Assembly: GCA_905205065.1 (NCBI GenBank)
Contig: CAJLCI010000019.1
Location: forward strand, 1-48,267
From: an uncultured Eubacteriales bacterium
GTDB taxonomy: Bacteria > Bacillota > Clostridia > Oscillospirales > CAG-272
Reading direction: 5' to 3'
DNA: 48,267 nt
The notes under the pieces were generated by a model, which was not told the origin of the DNA, did no database searches, and saw nothing but the letters and a program-made list of their open reading frames with translations. Below are positions 1 through 7,267 of the stretch, piece by piece. Positions within the stretch are counted from its first letter, which is position 1. Every line of letters starts with the position of its first letter. The position numbers were made by a program, and so were the translations under genes.

Positions 1-2
1 AC

Positions 3-365
3 AACAGGCACAAGCAGATTTTTGAAGCCGAGCGATTATCTATGCGAAAGCCCGGCAAAAAGACTCTTGCTGTTTTGTATCTGCTGACTGCCGACCATAC
101 ACTGTGGATAAAAACAAAACACCTATTCACTCCAAACGGAAAAGTGGATTTAAAAAGCGTCCGTCTCGGAAATGTTTCCACAGACAGCTACGCCCTATGG
201 AAAGCAGTGAAGGAACTGCAAACCGGCGAGAAACAAATATCGCTGTGCGAGCTGGCGGACAGCGGCATCGTATCCGACAACGCTTTCCGTCTGATTGTGC
301 AGGCAGCAGCTATCGCCCGCTTTGGTACTGCAGTCTTAAATAATACGGAGGTGCGCTATGATTAA
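3..365 (+). CDS. Conserved accessory protein, 5' end outside window
   Basis: The frame is open from the first bases of the window, so the gene very probably starts upstream. The first ATG in view (42) has no convincing ribosome binding site, and the codons before it (reading HKQIFEAERLS) look like real protein. The visible part has a hydrophobic stretch (TLAVLYLLTADHTLW) and a C-terminal helix-rich segment. It resembles short hypothetical proteins that recur in Clostridia conjugative elements (possibly DUF6075-like), but I do not recognise a function. Its stop overlaps the next gene by 8 bases, which suggests translational coupling in the accessory operon. Coding status is fairly sure; identity is not. 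Confidence 0.6.
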   Translation, partial: NRHKQIFEAERLSMRKPGKKTLAVLYLLTADHTLWIKTKHLFTPNGKVDLKSVRLGNVSTDSYALWKAVKELQTGEKQISLCELADSGIVSDNAFRLIVQAAAIARFGTAVLNNTEVRYD

Positions 366-1221
366 TGCACTGATTCAAAACGGAGATCAAACAGCCGTCC
401 TGAAACTTCCCGATGATCCCTTCACCCTACAGTATGACCTGTCGCAGATCGGCGTCCGCATCCGCTTGCGTGACATTCCCATTAAAGACGATGAGGACAG
501 CGCCATTCAAGTAAAGCTCTTTGCCGATTCGGATATAGGCAATAACTTGGCGGTGCTGTTCAAGCCGTCTCATTCATTGGAGGACGCTAACCTGTGCGCG
601 TATATGGTGGAAAACGCCAGACCGGAAATTTCGGAAGAACTCGAACAGCATATAGTTCATGGTCAGTATTACTCCCCGCAGGCATTAATGGCAGACATCA
701 AAGCCATGACCGAGGGATTAATTGGTGTAACTGTTAACTATTACTGTCCCCTCCAAATTCACATGACCGATGAAGAATACGGAGATTGCTTTGAGGTAGA
801 CAACGGTTACGGCATTGCCAATGAGGATGCAATCCGTGAACTTGTAAAGCGCGAACAGGATCGTGACCTTCACAATATGGCTGACTATTTTGACGGCAGC
901 GCAGGTGCAAAAGCCAAGCTCGTCTCTGCTGTTTGGGATGTGCAGGAAGTCGGCGGCGAACTGTACGGTGTAATCCGCACCGGGCTTCGGGAACCCTTTT
1001 CCCCCGAAGAAGAAAAAGAATGGATCGATGAGCTGACCGGTCAGGCGGCGGATGGCTTTGGAGAAGGTCTGGAACAGCGTGGAATCAAAACCGATGACGG
1101 AGATATTTATGTATCCTTCTGGCATAGCGGCAATGATTACTTCATGGAAAACGAAACGGATTTCCGGCAGCGAATGTCTGAAAATCATAGCTTTGAAGAA
1201 CAGCAGTTAGGGGGAATGTGA
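358..1221 (+). CDS. Conjugative-element accessory protein (DUF6329-like C-terminus)
   Basis: This is a 287-residue acidic soluble protein. The start is an ATG eight bases after GGAGG (345-349). The C-terminal third carries the pattern GQAADGFGEGLEQRGI followed by YVSFWHSGNDYF, which recalls the DUF6329 accessory family of Clostridia integrative elements. The N-terminal half (IQNGDQTAVLKLPDDPF and following) superficially recalls antirestriction ArdA-type proteins, but I do not see enough to call it ArdA. No signal peptide or membrane segment is present. It lies between two other element genes with 8-base and 3-base junctions, so it is probably co-translated with them. Function unknown; the family assignment is from memory. 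Confidence 0.65.
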   Translation: MINALIQNGDQTAVLKLPDDPFTLQYDLSQIGVRIRLRDIPIKDDEDSAIQVKLFADSDIGNNLAVLFKPSHSLEDANLCAYMVENARPEISEELEQHIVHGQYYSPQALMADIKAMTEGLIGVTVNYYCPLQIHMTDEEYGDCFEVDNGYGIANEDAIRELVKREQDRDLHNMADYFDGSAGAKAKLVSAVWDVQEVGGELYGVIRTGLREPFSPEEEKEWIDELTGQAADGFGEGLEQRGIKTDDGDIYVSFWHSGNDYFMENETDFRQRMSENHSFEEQQLGGM

Positions 1222-1224
1222 GAT

Positions 1225-2061
1225 ATGACTGTAGAAGAAAAATATCCGCTGCTGATCGGGCACTCGCTTGCAGGACGAACACGATTGCACAATATTCAGG
1301 AAGTTGCAAACTTTATCTGTACACACGGACAATACGGTGATCTTGTGATTACAGAAAGGGACGGTACTCCTTTTCTCAATACCTTCGGTATCTACATTGA
1401 TAAAATTTCAGATATGGAATACCGTGAAAAGCTGCTCAAGGTGTTGATCCCGATGCAGATGGAAATTGACGGCACAAATGATATTGATAAAACAAATGAA
1501 ACGGAGGAACAGAATATGAACAAATTTGAAGCAGAACGGCGCTTTGCACAGCGTATGAAGGACAACTACCCGCCCGGCACACGCATCATGCTTTTACAGA
1601 TGGGCGATGATCCCCGCCCCATCGAGCCGAACACAAAAGGTACGATCGCAGTTGTCGATGATATGGGAACACTGCACTGTCATTTTGATAACGGCAGACA
1701 GCTTGGCATCGTCTCCGGCGAGGACAGTTTCCGCAGGCTTACCGATCAGGAACTTGCAGAAGAAAAGGACAGTCAGAAAAGACAATTGACAGAAATGTCA
1801 GAGGATGAGTTATACGAAAGGAATATCTTTAGGTTCGACAGCTTTGATGATTTTTTTGATTTCATCTACGATGAGAACACCGATAAAGCTGATATTATAA
1901 ATGAGATGTCCCAACAAATGAAAAGACAGCTTGTTTCAGAGAATTACGGTGAACGGTTTATTGAAGCAGACGGCGCATTTTATTACAATTCCGAATGCTT
2001 CACACAGATGGCTTTGCCGCAGAGTGACAAAGAAGATAACGCTCCCGTTTTCGGAATGTGA
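1225..2061 (+). CDS. DUF4314-containing accessory protein, possible in-frame fusion
   Basis: This is a 278-residue soluble protein. Residues about 98-175 match the DUF4314 pattern: a basic helix, then YPPGTRIMLLQMGDDPRPI, a GTIAVVDDMGTLHCHF strand pair and a final LTDQE. The first 97 residues are a separate small domain (LAGRTRLHNIQEVANFICTH). The last 100 are acidic and Phe/Asp-rich (RFDSFDDFFDFIYDEN). DUF4314 is often a short stand-alone protein. Here an internal ATG at 1516 has its own GGAGG, so the reading frame may be a fusion that yields two products. DUF4314 proteins recur in conjugative elements and have no established biochemical role. Confidence 0.72.
   Translation: MTVEEKYPLLIGHSLAGRTRLHNIQEVANFICTHGQYGDLVITERDGTPFLNTFGIYIDKISDMEYREKLLKVLIPMQMEIDGTNDIDKTNETEEQNMNKFEAERRFAQRMKDNYPPGTRIMLLQMGDDPRPIEPNTKGTIAVVDDMGTLHCHFDNGRQLGIVSGEDSFRRLTDQELAEEKDSQKRQLTEMSEDELYERNIFRFDSFDDFFDFIYDENTDKADIINEMSQQMKRQLVSENYGERFIEADGAFYYNSECFTQMALPQSDKEDNAPVFGM
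1503..1518 (+). promoter_or_regulatory. Internal ribosome binding site and ATG (residue 98)
   Basis: GGAGG at 1503-1507 lies eight bases before an in-frame ATG at 1516, exactly at the boundary of the DUF4314 domain. Initiation here would give a 181-residue shorter protein alongside the full-length one. Confidence 0.5.
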
Positions 2062-2100
2062 GGTGCAGCGGAAAATAAATAGGAAACGGTCGGATTCGCT

Positions 2101-3207
2101 ATGGCAATCCGATTTTTTGATATGTTTGCAGGGATCGGCGGTTTCCGCTCAGGACTGGAAGCGGTTGGCGATTACGAATGCATCGGTCACTGTGAGATAG
2201 ATAAATATGCAAATCAGGCGTACAACGCCATCTATGAGCCGAAAGGAGAACTGTATTTTGAAGACGCAAGAACCATCAACCCAAACGACCTGCCCGACAT
2301 TAATCTCATCTGTGCGGGATTTCCATGCCAGAGTTTCTCAGTTGCTGGAAAGCGGCTCGGATTTGCAGACGATGCAAGAGGAACTCTCTTCTTTGAGGTT
2401 GCCCGAATCGCTGAGGCGAAACGGCCTGCATATCTTCTCTTGGAAAATGTCCCCGGCTTGTTATCGCATGACGGCGGCAGGACGCTTGACACCATCTTCT
2501 CCACGCTTACTGAGCTGGGGTATGATCTCGAATGGTGTGTGCATAACAGCGCAAATTTCGGAATCCCGCAGCAAAGACGGAGGTTGTATATTGTCGCAAG
2601 TCTTGGAGGACGAGGTACCGGAACGATATTTCCTCTCGCCTGCGGCAATGCGGAAAATCTTAAAGAACTTATCTCCGGACCGCAGGGATCGAGAGTCTAT
2701 GAAACAGACGGAGTAGCCTGTACACAGTGTGCCGGTTCAGGAGGTTGGGGTGGAAAAACCGGATTATATTTTATTGATATGAATTCCAATCCCATTATCA
2801 CCGATACAGCCCGGTGCATTACGGCAAGACAGGACAGCGGAGTCAGCAATCACAGAGGTGAGCATTCAGGCGTCCTTGTTGCGGATGAGCCGAGGGCAAT
2901 TCTCACACCCGACAGGGAGAAAGTTCGTCAGCAAGGCAGACGCATCAAAGAGCCAAATGAGCCGATGTTCACGATAACGGCACAGGATCGGCACGGTGTG
3001 TGGCACAAGGGAAGAATCCGCAAGCTCATGCCGATTGAATGCTGGCGCCTGCAGGGCTTCACCGATGAGCAATTTAATAAGGCTGCCGCAACAGGTATCT
3101 CGGACTGTCGGCTTTACAAAATGGCGGGAAACGCAGTGAGCGTTCCCGTCATTTCTGCTATCGGACAGAAAATTAAAGAAATTTACTATGAACAGGAGAA
3201 GAAATAA
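2101..3207 (+). CDS. DNA (cytosine-5-)-methyltransferase
   Basis: This 368-residue protein transfers a methyl group from S-adenosylmethionine to carbon 5 of cytosine in a specific DNA site. All diagnostic motifs appear in order: motif I FDMFAGIGGFRSGLE (residues 6-20), motif IV GFPCQSFS with catalytic Cys76, motif VI ENVPGL (115-120), motif VIII QQRRRLYIV (157-165), and motifs IX-X at RKLMPIECWRLQGF and KMAGNAVSVPV near the end. Residues of about 170-300 should be the target-recognition region. Length is normal for a solitary Dcm-type enzyme. No restriction endonuclease is adjacent, and neighbours are conjugative-element genes, so it most likely protects the element from host restriction. The start ATG has a weak ribosome binding site; the recognition sequence cannot be read from the protein. 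Confidence 0.95.
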   Translation: MAIRFFDMFAGIGGFRSGLEAVGDYECIGHCEIDKYANQAYNAIYEPKGELYFEDARTINPNDLPDINLICAGFPCQSFSVAGKRLGFADDARGTLFFEVARIAEAKRPAYLLLENVPGLLSHDGGRTLDTIFSTLTELGYDLEWCVHNSANFGIPQQRRRLYIVASLGGRGTGTIFPLACGNAENLKELISGPQGSRVYETDGVACTQCAGSGGWGGKTGLYFIDMNSNPIITDTARCITARQDSGVSNHRGEHSGVLVADEPRAILTPDREKVRQQGRRIKEPNEPMFTITAQDRHGVWHKGRIRKLMPIECWRLQGFTDEQFNKAAATGISDCRLYKMAGNAVSVPVISAIGQKIKEIYYEQEKK

Positions 3208-4257
3208 ATGCCGAATCATGTTGTAAACCATATATCGCTTCAAGGCGATCCTGAAAAAATCCGGTCAATGCTGGAAACAATCAAATCCGATGAACACGGT
3301 ATCGGATCGGTGGATTTTAACAAGATCATTCCTATGTCAAAAAGTCTCGATATTGAGGCAGGCAGCCGAACTGACCGAGGACTGAAAGTCTATCGGGATT
3401 TTATCGATGTGTATACACTCGCCGGAACCATGAATATGGATAAGCTGCGAAACATTCCTGTGGAAAGCGAAGAAATTTTCCTGCGCCAGCGGACAGATAT
3501 CAGGCGTGACGAATGGGAGCTTGGCAAAGCCGCATGGCGCAATATCCGTGACTTCGGCGCGCCGACATGGTACGATTGGTGCATCTCGAATTGGGGAACC
3601 AAATGGAACGCCTATGGATACAGTGAGGATACTATAGACTACCATGACGGCGACACACTGTATTTCCAAACGGCATGGTCTGCGCCGCATCCCATCCTCG
3701 AAAAGCTGACGCAGATGTTTCCCGATATTATGCTGGAGCATGAATGGGCGGACGAGGATGTCGGACAAAACTGCGGAAGATACAGCTATCAAAACGGAGA
3801 ACGGATTGAGGAATACTACCCCGAAAGCGAAGCGGAGGCGGTTGAATTTGCCTGTAAGCTGTGGGACTATGATCCGCTTGATTTGGATTTATGCCTGAAC
3901 GCCGAAGGAACAAAATATATCCATTTGGAGCTTGAGGAATACCAACAGATCGAACTGCTTGGCAAGCCTGCTCTGTTTACCAACGCCCGCCTGACGGACG
4001 CAGATATCCCTCAAGGGCTGTACTGCTACCATCTGCGCCACAGCGATGACGGCGGCCGCTTCTGTTCGGTTGAACCAAGGGTGGGCGTCAATCACGGCGG
4101 CTCGGTTATCACCAAAGAGCCGATTGATTTCGGAAAACAGGGATATATCTCCTTTACCAAGGATACCGAGCCGAATTTTACCGGCGGAGAACAAACGCTT
4201 GGAGAATTTCTGAAATCCGATGCTCTGCAGGAAAGCGAGGTGATGAATCTATGCTGA
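3208..4257 (+). CDS. YubB-type ferredoxin-like (DUF1281) protein with LPD28-like C-terminus
   Basis: This is a 349-residue soluble protein. The N-terminus (MPNHVVNHISLQGDPEKI, then VDFNKIIPMS) and the later APTWYDWCISNWGTKWNAYG segment are typical of the YubB/DUF1281 ferredoxin-like domain found on plasmids and conjugative elements. Residues of about 250-320 (KPALFTNARLTDADIP, then LYCYHLRHSDDGG, then VNHGGSVITKEPI) match the LPD28 domain, one of the large-polyvalent-protein associated domains. It starts directly after the methyltransferase stop with AGGAG upstream, and overlaps the next small gene by seven bases. Function unproven; a role in DNA establishment or antirestriction is only inferred from context. 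Confidence 0.8.
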   Translation: MPNHVVNHISLQGDPEKIRSMLETIKSDEHGIGSVDFNKIIPMSKSLDIEAGSRTDRGLKVYRDFIDVYTLAGTMNMDKLRNIPVESEEIFLRQRTDIRRDEWELGKAAWRNIRDFGAPTWYDWCISNWGTKWNAYGYSEDTIDYHDGDTLYFQTAWSAPHPILEKLTQMFPDIMLEHEWADEDVGQNCGRYSYQNGERIEEYYPESEAEAVEFACKLWDYDPLDLDLCLNAEGTKYIHLELEEYQQIELLGKPALFTNARLTDADIPQGLYCYHLRHSDDGGRFCSVEPRVGVNHGGSVITKEPIDFGKQGYISFTKDTEPNFTGGEQTLGEFLKSDALQESEVMNLC

Positions 4258-4388
4258 ACTTTTTGATCGGTCTTTTGCTCGGCGGTTGTATTGCCGCAGT
4301 GATTTTGTGCTGTGTGCAGGTAAACCGCATCACCGAATACGAGCAAAAAATCTACAGGCTCAATAAAAAACTGAATAATCGAGATTAA
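4251..4388 (+). CDS. DUF3789-like single-pass membrane peptide (45 aa)
   Basis: This short gene begins at ATG 4251 within the end of the preceding gene (ATGCTGA overlap) and encodes 45 residues. An N-terminal hydrophobic helix with small residues (FLIGLLLGGCIAAVILCC) is followed by a charged helical tail (NRITEYEQKIYRLNKKLNNRD). This matches the DUF3789 peptides that accompany element genes of this kind. It is probably an inner-membrane peptide with a cytoplasmic tail. A strong hairpin follows at once, so this is the last gene of its transcript. Confidence 0.75.
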   Translation: MLNFLIGLLLGGCIAAVILCCVQVNRITEYEQKIYRLNKKLNNRD

Positions 4389-4389
4389 A

Positions 4390-4449
4390 AAACGAGGTCG
4401 TTTTGCGTGTATGGAATTCCGTACATGGAAAACGGCCTCGTTTGTTTTC
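4390..4449 (+). terminator. Long intrinsic terminator hairpin
   Basis: A 15-bp stem (AAACGAGGTCGTTTT at 4390-4404 pairing with 4429-4443, one G-U pair) encloses a second palindrome centred on GGAATTCC and is followed by a T-rich run. It closes the 3-4388 gene series. Confidence 0.8.
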
Positions 4450-4497
4450 TGCGGAAATTCATACACGCAGACGCCTCCGCAAAGGAGGTGATCAACA

Positions 4498-5364
4498 ATT
4501 AACAGCTTTATGGCTTGGGTAGGCGGTAAGAAAGCCCTTCGGGACGAAATTCTCGCCCGTTTTCCGCTGGACTACAAGAGATATATCGAAGTGTTCGGAG
4601 GCGCGGGCTGGGTGCTGTTTCACAAACCGCCCGGAAACGATTTTGAAGTGTTCAATGATTTCAACGGAAACCTTGTCAATCTGTACCGGTGTGTGCGGGA
4701 GCAACCGGAAAAACTCTGCGGCGAACTGCGGTATCTGCTCAACTCCCGCCTTGATTTTGAATATATGAAGCAAATGCTTCATTCGCAGGCAGTTTTGCCC
4801 GATGTGCGCAGAGCCGCTTATTACTATGCGCTGATCCGATACAGCTACGCAGCCGGAACCTCCACCTTCGGCAGTCAGCCCCACGCCATGTGGAACAATT
4901 TTCCCCTGATAGAAGCAGCGGCGGTTAGGCTGCAAAAGGTCATTGTTGAGAACAAGGACTGTGTAAAGCTCATTTCACAATATGACCGACCGGAGAGCTT
5001 CTTCTACTGCGATCCGCCGTATTATCAGGCAGATCAGTACTATGAAGCGGTGTCTGCCGATGGTTTTGACCATCAGGGACTTGCCGAAGCACTGTTCTCT
5101 ATAAAAGGAAAATTCCTGCTTTCCTATAACGACTGCGAATTTATCCGAGAATTGTATACCCGCCCCGGCATCGTGATTGAGGGAACGACAAGGCTTTCCA
5201 ATATCGCACAGCGGTACGATAACGGAAAGCAGTACCCCGAACTCTTGATCTCCAATTACGACACCACCGAGCTTGCCCGATCCTGTATTCAGCTTACGCT
5301 GTTTAACGAACTTGACACGCAGGAAATTTTAAATGAAAGGATAATTTATAATGGAACGATATGA
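4498..5364 (+). CDS. DNA adenine methylase (D12 class), probable ATT start
   Basis: This N6-adenine methyltransferase uses S-adenosylmethionine. The SAM-binding motif is EVFGGAGW (residues 31-38), the acidic NDFNGN follows at 53-58, and the catalytic DPPY is at 172-175. Length (288 aa) is normal for Dam/D12 enzymes. The first ATG (4510) lies 21 bases from the excellent AAAGGAGGTGATC site (4481-4493). The in-frame ATT at 4498 lies nine bases from GGAGG and gives MNSFMAWVGGKKALRD, which matches the usual N-terminus of the family, so ATT is the likelier start. It overlaps the next gene by 14 bases. With the cytosine methylase it forms a two-chemistry self-protection set for the element. Confidence 0.93.
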   Translation: MNSFMAWVGGKKALRDEILARFPLDYKRYIEVFGGAGWVLFHKPPGNDFEVFNDFNGNLVNLYRCVREQPEKLCGELRYLLNSRLDFEYMKQMLHSQAVLPDVRRAAYYYALIRYSYAAGTSTFGSQPHAMWNNFPLIEAAAVRLQKVIVENKDCVKLISQYDRPESFFYCDPPYYQADQYYEAVSADGFDHQGLAEALFSIKGKFLLSYNDCEFIRELYTRPGIVIEGTTRLSNIAQRYDNGKQYPELLISNYDTTELARSCIQLTLFNELDTQEILNERIIYNGTI

Positions 5365-5602
5365 ATTTGAAATGATCCCCGTACCTGCAGAGGCACTGAA
5401 TGCTGTGGGAATTACTCCCGGCGTAACGGTGGAAGCATTTGCAGACGGCAGCCGCATCGTCATTCAGAAAGCGCCGGGAGATGACTTCTGTGAAGCATAT
5501 AACGATGACTGCGAAGGCTGTCCTTACTGCTGCCCCTGCTGCGGCGAATGCCTGAAAGAGCAAATGAACGAATGCTTCGGAGAGGATGATGGCGATGAGT
5601 AA
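5351..5602 (+). CDS. AbrB-like small protein with Cys-rich tail
   Basis: This is an 83-residue acidic protein. The N-terminal 45 residues (EMIPVPAEALNAVGI, then VEAFADGSRIVIQK) have the beta-strand pattern of a SpoVT/AbrB-type domain, but it lacks the usual basic DNA-contact strand. The C-terminal half has nine cysteines, with the cluster CEGCPYCCPCCGEC, which suggests Zn or Fe-S binding. AAAGGA sits about ten bases before the ATG. The gene overlaps the methylase upstream and the AbrB-like gene downstream, so the three are probably translated together. Such Cys-rich pairs recur in Clostridia mobile elements; the role is unknown. Confidence 0.7.
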   Translation: MERYEFEMIPVPAEALNAVGITPGVTVEAFADGSRIVIQKAPGDDFCEAYNDDCEGCPYCCPCCGECLKEQMNECFGEDDGDE

Positions 5603-5903
5603 GCTGTACCGTATTCTCGGCAAGCGCGGAAGAATTACGATTCCCTATGAAATTCGCAGGCGTGCCGGCTTTCAGTATAACGATGTACTGTCCTTTACCG
5701 AGCAGGATGATCGAACCATTATGGTCAGACGAGAGAAAATCTGCGATAACTGCAAAGAAACACGCCCTGCTGTCGGTAAGCAGGAGGACGGCATCACGCT
5801 GCTGCAGTTTCTTGACGGTCTCTCCGCCGATGAACAGCGAGCCGCCCTCATTCATTTATCGGTTAAATGGGCGGAACAGCAGGGCGGTGAGAAGAATGCC
5901 TAA
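5595..5903 (+). CDS. AbrB/SpoVT-family transcriptional regulator
   Basis: This 102-residue protein has the swapped-hairpin AbrB domain at its N-terminus (LYRILGKRGRITIPYEIRR, then FQYNDVLSFTEQDDRTIMVRRE). It is followed by a CDNC pair and a helical C-terminus (LLQFLDGLSADEQRAALIHL). The ATG at 5595 is chosen over 5586 because GGAGAGG (5579-5585) is nine bases away. AbrB proteins bind DNA as dimers or tetramers and repress transition-state or element genes. It overlaps the preceding Cys-rich gene by eight bases and the next gene by eight, so the group forms one translational unit. Confidence 0.85.
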   Translation: MSKLYRILGKRGRITIPYEIRRRAGFQYNDVLSFTEQDDRTIMVRREKICDNCKETRPAVGKQEDGITLLQFLDGLSADEQRAALIHLSVKWAEQQGGEKNA

Positions 5904-7026
5904 CATGCTTCGCGTCCTTATGGTGGAACCGCACGAGTCTCCTCATGAGCTGTTTATTACCGACCAACTTGATGATTTACAGGAAACAGTCGGCGGCTTG
6001 ATTGAGGTCATTGGCAACGGTGACGGCACGCTGCTCGTCTGCAATGAGGAATCAAAACTCAACGGTATGGACGGCAACCGCCGCTTAAACGGTGATGTGA
6101 TTGCCGGTCCGTTTTTCGTAGTGGGCGAAGACGGCGAAAACTTCCGTTCTCTCACAGATGAAGAAATGCAGAAATATATGCAGCGCTTTACAGCAAAACA
6201 AAACTTTAAAAATAAGTATCCCTATCGCACCGATATATCGAAAGGAGAATGCAGCATGAAAAAGTTGCCTGAATTTATTCCGGAATATAAAATTGAGGCG
6301 AGTGTTAAAGCGCCATTCGCAGTAAAATGGGAAGAACTTATGGGATGGTTCCTTGTCCCGAAACTTGGAGAAAAGATGTCCTGGGGGATGTACGATATTC
6401 CTTCCCGTAAGTGCAGCCATATATATGATATGCAGGTTACAGGAAAGGCTAAAGTTCACGGTATCGAGGGTGTAGAACTTACTTCAAGTGAATCGTCATA
6501 CCCGAATAAGAATGATGTAATCAAGCGCACCTTTGTTGCTCAACTGACAGATACACACTGCCGGTATCTGGCAACACTCAGAAAAGACGGCGATGTTAGC
6601 AATTATATCACATTCCTTGACGACGATGAATTTTTGCTTAACTGGGGATTCGGAGAAGATAATTGCGGTAACGAAACTAATCTTGCAGCTAAGGGAGATA
6701 TCGAGAAAACAGGCACAACTGTTACAAGCGCCGACAAGAATTTTCTGCTTGATATCATAGGACGATATACCGTTACGATCGGTGAAAAGAGCTATGACAC
6801 TGTCTGTGTTATGGATATTGAAACCTATAATTGCGGTGTGGTGTCAGAACAGTTCCTTGACAAGAACGGAAAGACAATTCTTTGGCGAAGATTCAATCGC
6901 GATGATTGGGCTATCGACCTCTATAAGAAAAAGTGGAGTGAACAGCTGCCTGAGAACGACAGACTTACAGTAAACGGTATAACCTACGTTCACTGGTACG
7001 ATTGCATCACAGATTATATCATGTGA
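5896..7026 (+). CDS. DUF3846 domain fused in frame to an unrelated host-type protein
   Basis: The ORF from ATG 5896 encodes 376 residues in two unlike parts. Residues 1 to about 100 (MLRVLMVEPHESPHELFI, GGLIEVIG, LLVCNEESKLNG, GPFFVVGEDGENF) match DUF3846, an accessory domain of conjugative elements. From about residue 121 (MKKLPEFIPEYKIEASV onward, 256 residues) the sequence becomes a soluble protein I have seen only as a chromosomal neighbour of XRE regulators; motifs include EELMGWFLVPKLGEKMSWGMYD and a final VHWYDCITDYIM. An AAAGGAG site and ATG at 6241-6258 sit exactly at the join. The ORF therefore probably marks the edge of the integrated element, with two products. The function of the second part is unknown. 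Confidence 0.7.
   Translation: MPNMLRVLMVEPHESPHELFITDQLDDLQETVGGLIEVIGNGDGTLLVCNEESKLNGMDGNRRLNGDVIAGPFFVVGEDGENFRSLTDEEMQKYMQRFTAKQNFKNKYPYRTDISKGECSMKKLPEFIPEYKIEASVKAPFAVKWEELMGWFLVPKLGEKMSWGMYDIPSRKCSHIYDMQVTGKAKVHGIEGVELTSSESSYPNKNDVIKRTFVAQLTDTHCRYLATLRKDGDVSNYITFLDDDEFLLNWGFGEDNCGNETNLAAKGDIEKTGTTVTSADKNFLLDIIGRYTVTIGEKSYDTVCVMDIETYNCGVVSEQFLDKNGKTILWRRFNRDDWAIDLYKKKWSEQLPENDRLTVNGITYVHWYDCITDYIM
6241..6258 (+). promoter_or_regulatory. Internal ribosome binding site and ATG of the second half
   Basis: AAAGGAG (6241-6247) lies eight bases before the in-frame ATG at 6256, which begins MKKLPEFIPEY. It probably is the original start of the host gene, and translation from here would yield the 256-residue protein alone. 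Confidence 0.6.
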
Positions 7027-7095
7027 TAATCATTGGATATAGGTTCAATTTTCTCTTTTTTGATTATTAAAATGTCTTTTTCGTAGTGCATAGAC

Positions 7096-7140
7096 ATAAA
7101 ACGCAAGATTTGATACAATCGTATTGAACTTGCGTTTTAT
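7096..7140 (+). terminator. Symmetric hairpin, probable terminator
   Basis: A perfect 12-bp stem (ATAAAACGCAAG at 7096-7107 with CTTGCGTTTTAT at 7129-7140) has A- and T-rich flanks on both sides. It can end transcription from 7026 and isolates the next promoter. The rest of 7027-7190 shows nothing else. Confidence 0.65.
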
Positions 7141-7192
7141 AGTTATATAATTTATAGTTGTATTTTACATCGAATTATATATTAATAGGTGT

Positions 7193-7221
7193 TTGAATTA
7201 ACCTCGCATGTGAGTTATAAT
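7193..7221 (+). promoter_or_regulatory. Sigma-A promoter for XRE regulator
   Basis: TTGAAT (7193-7198), 17 bases, then TATAAT (7216-7221). It lies 46 bases before the regulator's ATG. Confidence 0.75.
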
Positions 7222-7267
7222 AAAGTCACAATAAGAATTTATCGGATATCAGACTGGGGGTATCAAT

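Noticed and set aside
358..1221. Antirestriction protein ArdA
   Set aside because: Only the general acidic character and N-terminal flavour fit; the C-terminal pattern points to a different family.
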